From NCBI GenBank assembly GCA_004296455.1, contig AP018280.1, positions 4,216,001 to 4,280,000 on the forward strand: DNA of 64,000 nucleotides, in the 5' to 3' direction. This DNA is from Calothrix sp. NIES-4101 (GTDB lineage: Bacteria > Cyanobacteriota > Cyanobacteriia > Cyanobacteriales > Nostocaceae). Numbering within the stretch: the first letter of the stretch is position 1; each line of letters starts with the position of its first letter. Both the position numbers and the translations under genes were made by a program. Positions 63,055 through 64,000 of this stretch are shown piece by piece. A model generated the notes under the pieces. The model saw only the letters and a program-made list of their open reading frames with translations, ran no database searches and was not told the origin of the DNA.

Positions 63055-63258
63055 TACTAAATGTTCCTCATCGAAATAATTTCCATTAATAAATAAAGCA
63101 TCGCACTCCAAGCCAAAAACCTCAAACCCTCGTGATTTGTAAAGGGAAGATGCGGCTAAATTGCTTGCAGTGACTGTGAGGATAATTTGCCGCAAACCAT
63201 CTAAGTGTCGTAGATGAGATAATGCTCGGTCGAGAAGTACTGCTCGCAATATTACCCA
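63025..63258 (-). pseudogene. 3' fragment of a GNAT gene
   Basis: Encodes only the C-terminal part: AVLLDRALSHLRHLDGLRQI, LTVTASNLAASSLYKSRGFE and a normal end. The acetyl-CoA loop is missing; the upstream side is replaced at about 63258 by the 3'-cut direct repeat copy 2. It overlaps the MFS gene end by about 30 bp. It is a border remnant of the inserted block. Confidence 0.7.
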
Positions 63259-63259
63259 C

Positions 63260-64000
63260 CCTCCATAGGATACCGTCGCATCATCTCCCCAATTTCCACG
63301 GCTTCTCCCTCAGACGTATACACAAAACCTGCCGACATCGCGATCGCAATCCGCTCCCTCCTCAACGATTCAAACCAGTCTTTAACCTCCGCATCTACAG
63401 TATTTTTGGGTTTTTCGCCACTTTTACAGCTATTGATAAACAAACCCGTGGGATTATTACACCATCCCTCGTTTATCGCTTCCTTCACACGAGCAAGTGC
63501 CCCAGCAACATTCTCCCAATGTTTCTTAATCACCCCCAAACATGGCTCCGGGTTAATTCGTAATCTTTTTAACTCAGTACAAATTTCCCGAATTTCGGAT
63601 TTATTTTGCTTATCCGAAGTTGTATCAACTTCGACTTCTTCTGCCGCTCCCCCGGAAAAATTATCCTCATGACTATCTTCAAGACTAATCGAGTTAACTT
63701 GTTCTATGTCTTCAACGTAGCGAGTAATCTTTGCGAAGTTGCCGGACAGAATCTTCTGTCCCGGCACATTCGCAGACTGCTCCCAGTCTTCGGTTTGTTG
63801 AGCTAACTTATTCCAGTCCACTTCTTCTTTTTCCCTAGGGCGTGTTTCTGAGGAGAGTTTTCTTCTGGAGGGTAGTCTTTGATATCATCTGTTGATTTTG
63901 AACAGATCGAATTGTTTAATGCGATCGCATCGATCTGTTCATTTTGACAAAGTGCTTGCACTGCCTCGGTTTGGAGTGTGTACCAATTTGCTTGGTAATA
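63260..64000 (-). pseudogene. Direct repeat copy 2: gene with 5' side, 3' end cut
   Basis: The same gene as at 50250-50839, here from EKEEVDWNKLAQQTEDWEQS to YPMEGG, where it is cut. To the right the coding sequence seems to continue in another frame to the window edge (YYQANWYTLQTEAVQALCQN ... STDDIKDYPPEENSPQK), suggesting a frameshift near 63830 and a longer original protein. The part beyond 64000 is not visible. The function is unknown. Confidence 0.65.

Larger units (their letters stand above)
50840..63259. other. 12.4-kb block of resistance-like genes between direct repeats
   Basis: Two copies of one gene fragment in the same orientation bracket this block. The right copy keeps the 5' side of the gene and is cut at its 3' end; the left copy keeps the 3' end and is cut at its 5' side. 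This is the pattern left when a circle carrying an internal piece of a gene integrates by one crossover. Inside are drug- and stress-type genes (RibD-like, APH-like, four GNATs, P-loop kinase, Vat, GST, MFS) and the cut ends of a VOC and a GNAT gene at its borders. Confidence 0.7.

Noticed and set aside
1-64000. tRNA, rRNA or riboswitch genes
   Set aside because: I saw no cloverleaf with a T-loop GTTCGAATC and CCA-end pattern, no rRNA sequence and no known riboswitch core. A covariance-model scan would be needed to exclude small RNAs.

Overview
This window comes from a filamentous, heterocyst-forming cyanobacterium (Nostocales type). The evidence is the dense scatter of the HIP1 palindrome GCGATCGC, short heptanucleotide repeats of the TTGCGAA type, cyanobacterial insertion sequences, and a piece of the nitrogenase gene nifD flanked by recombinases of the kind that excise elements from nif genes during heterocyst development. 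Almost everything here is accessory DNA.

Centre of interest (9.0-12.4 kb): a 609-bp open internal segment of nifD (minus strand, 10414-11022) is cut at both ends. Each cut lies about 60 bp from the start codon of a large serine recombinase, and the two recombinases (9011-10354 and 11085-12425) diverge from the nifD segment. The simplest reading is a nifD interrupted by two separate excisable elements, one filling the window to the left (at least 10.4 kb) and one filling it to the right (up to 53 kb). No other nifD part is visible.

Left element (1-10.4 kb): a 97-bp MITE and a transposase remnant, an IS630-like element, a SAM methyltransferase, a TPR-type regulatory protein fragment, a VioE-like enzyme next to an FAD amine/L-amino-acid oxidase (a possible tryptophan-derived pigment or bis-indole module without VioB), and a divergent amidase/TetR pair with a clear palindromic operator.

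Right element, part 1 (12.4-29.5 kb): a truncated GNAT gene; a deletion junction joining the 5' halves of dinB and of an FtsK-like translocase; a tightly overlapping minus-strand operon (20.3 to 15.0 kb) with a lambda-R-like lysozyme, an M23 peptidase and many small membrane proteins, which looks like an envelope-penetrating conjugation module; an IS701-like element; two PIN-type toxin-antitoxin pairs; ribbon-helix-helix regulators and plasmid-type proteins.

Part 2 (29.5-38.6 kb): an IS630-like element whose ends match the 97-bp MITEs, an IS66 element abutting a Tn7-like tnsB-tnsC-tniQ set without tnsA, and a phage-type gene truncated where the transposon probably ends.

Part 3 (38.6-48.8 kb): a decayed defence island. 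It holds a TPR-CHAT protease bracketed by two remnants of the hsdS 3' end, a 38-bp HIP1-containing tandem array, hsdM with one in-frame stop, and hsdR split by a 1.68-kb insertion sequence with perfect 12-bp ends and a 9-bp target duplication.

Part 4 (50.2-63.8 kb): about 12.4 kb of resistance- and detoxification-like genes (RibD-type reductase, phosphotransferase, RsgA GTPase, four GNATs, a P-loop kinase, a cupin, a frameshifted xi-class GST, a Vat-like streptogramin acetyltransferase, an MFS exporter). It lies between two directly repeated 0.57-kb copies of one gene in the arrangement expected from single-crossover integration of a circle.
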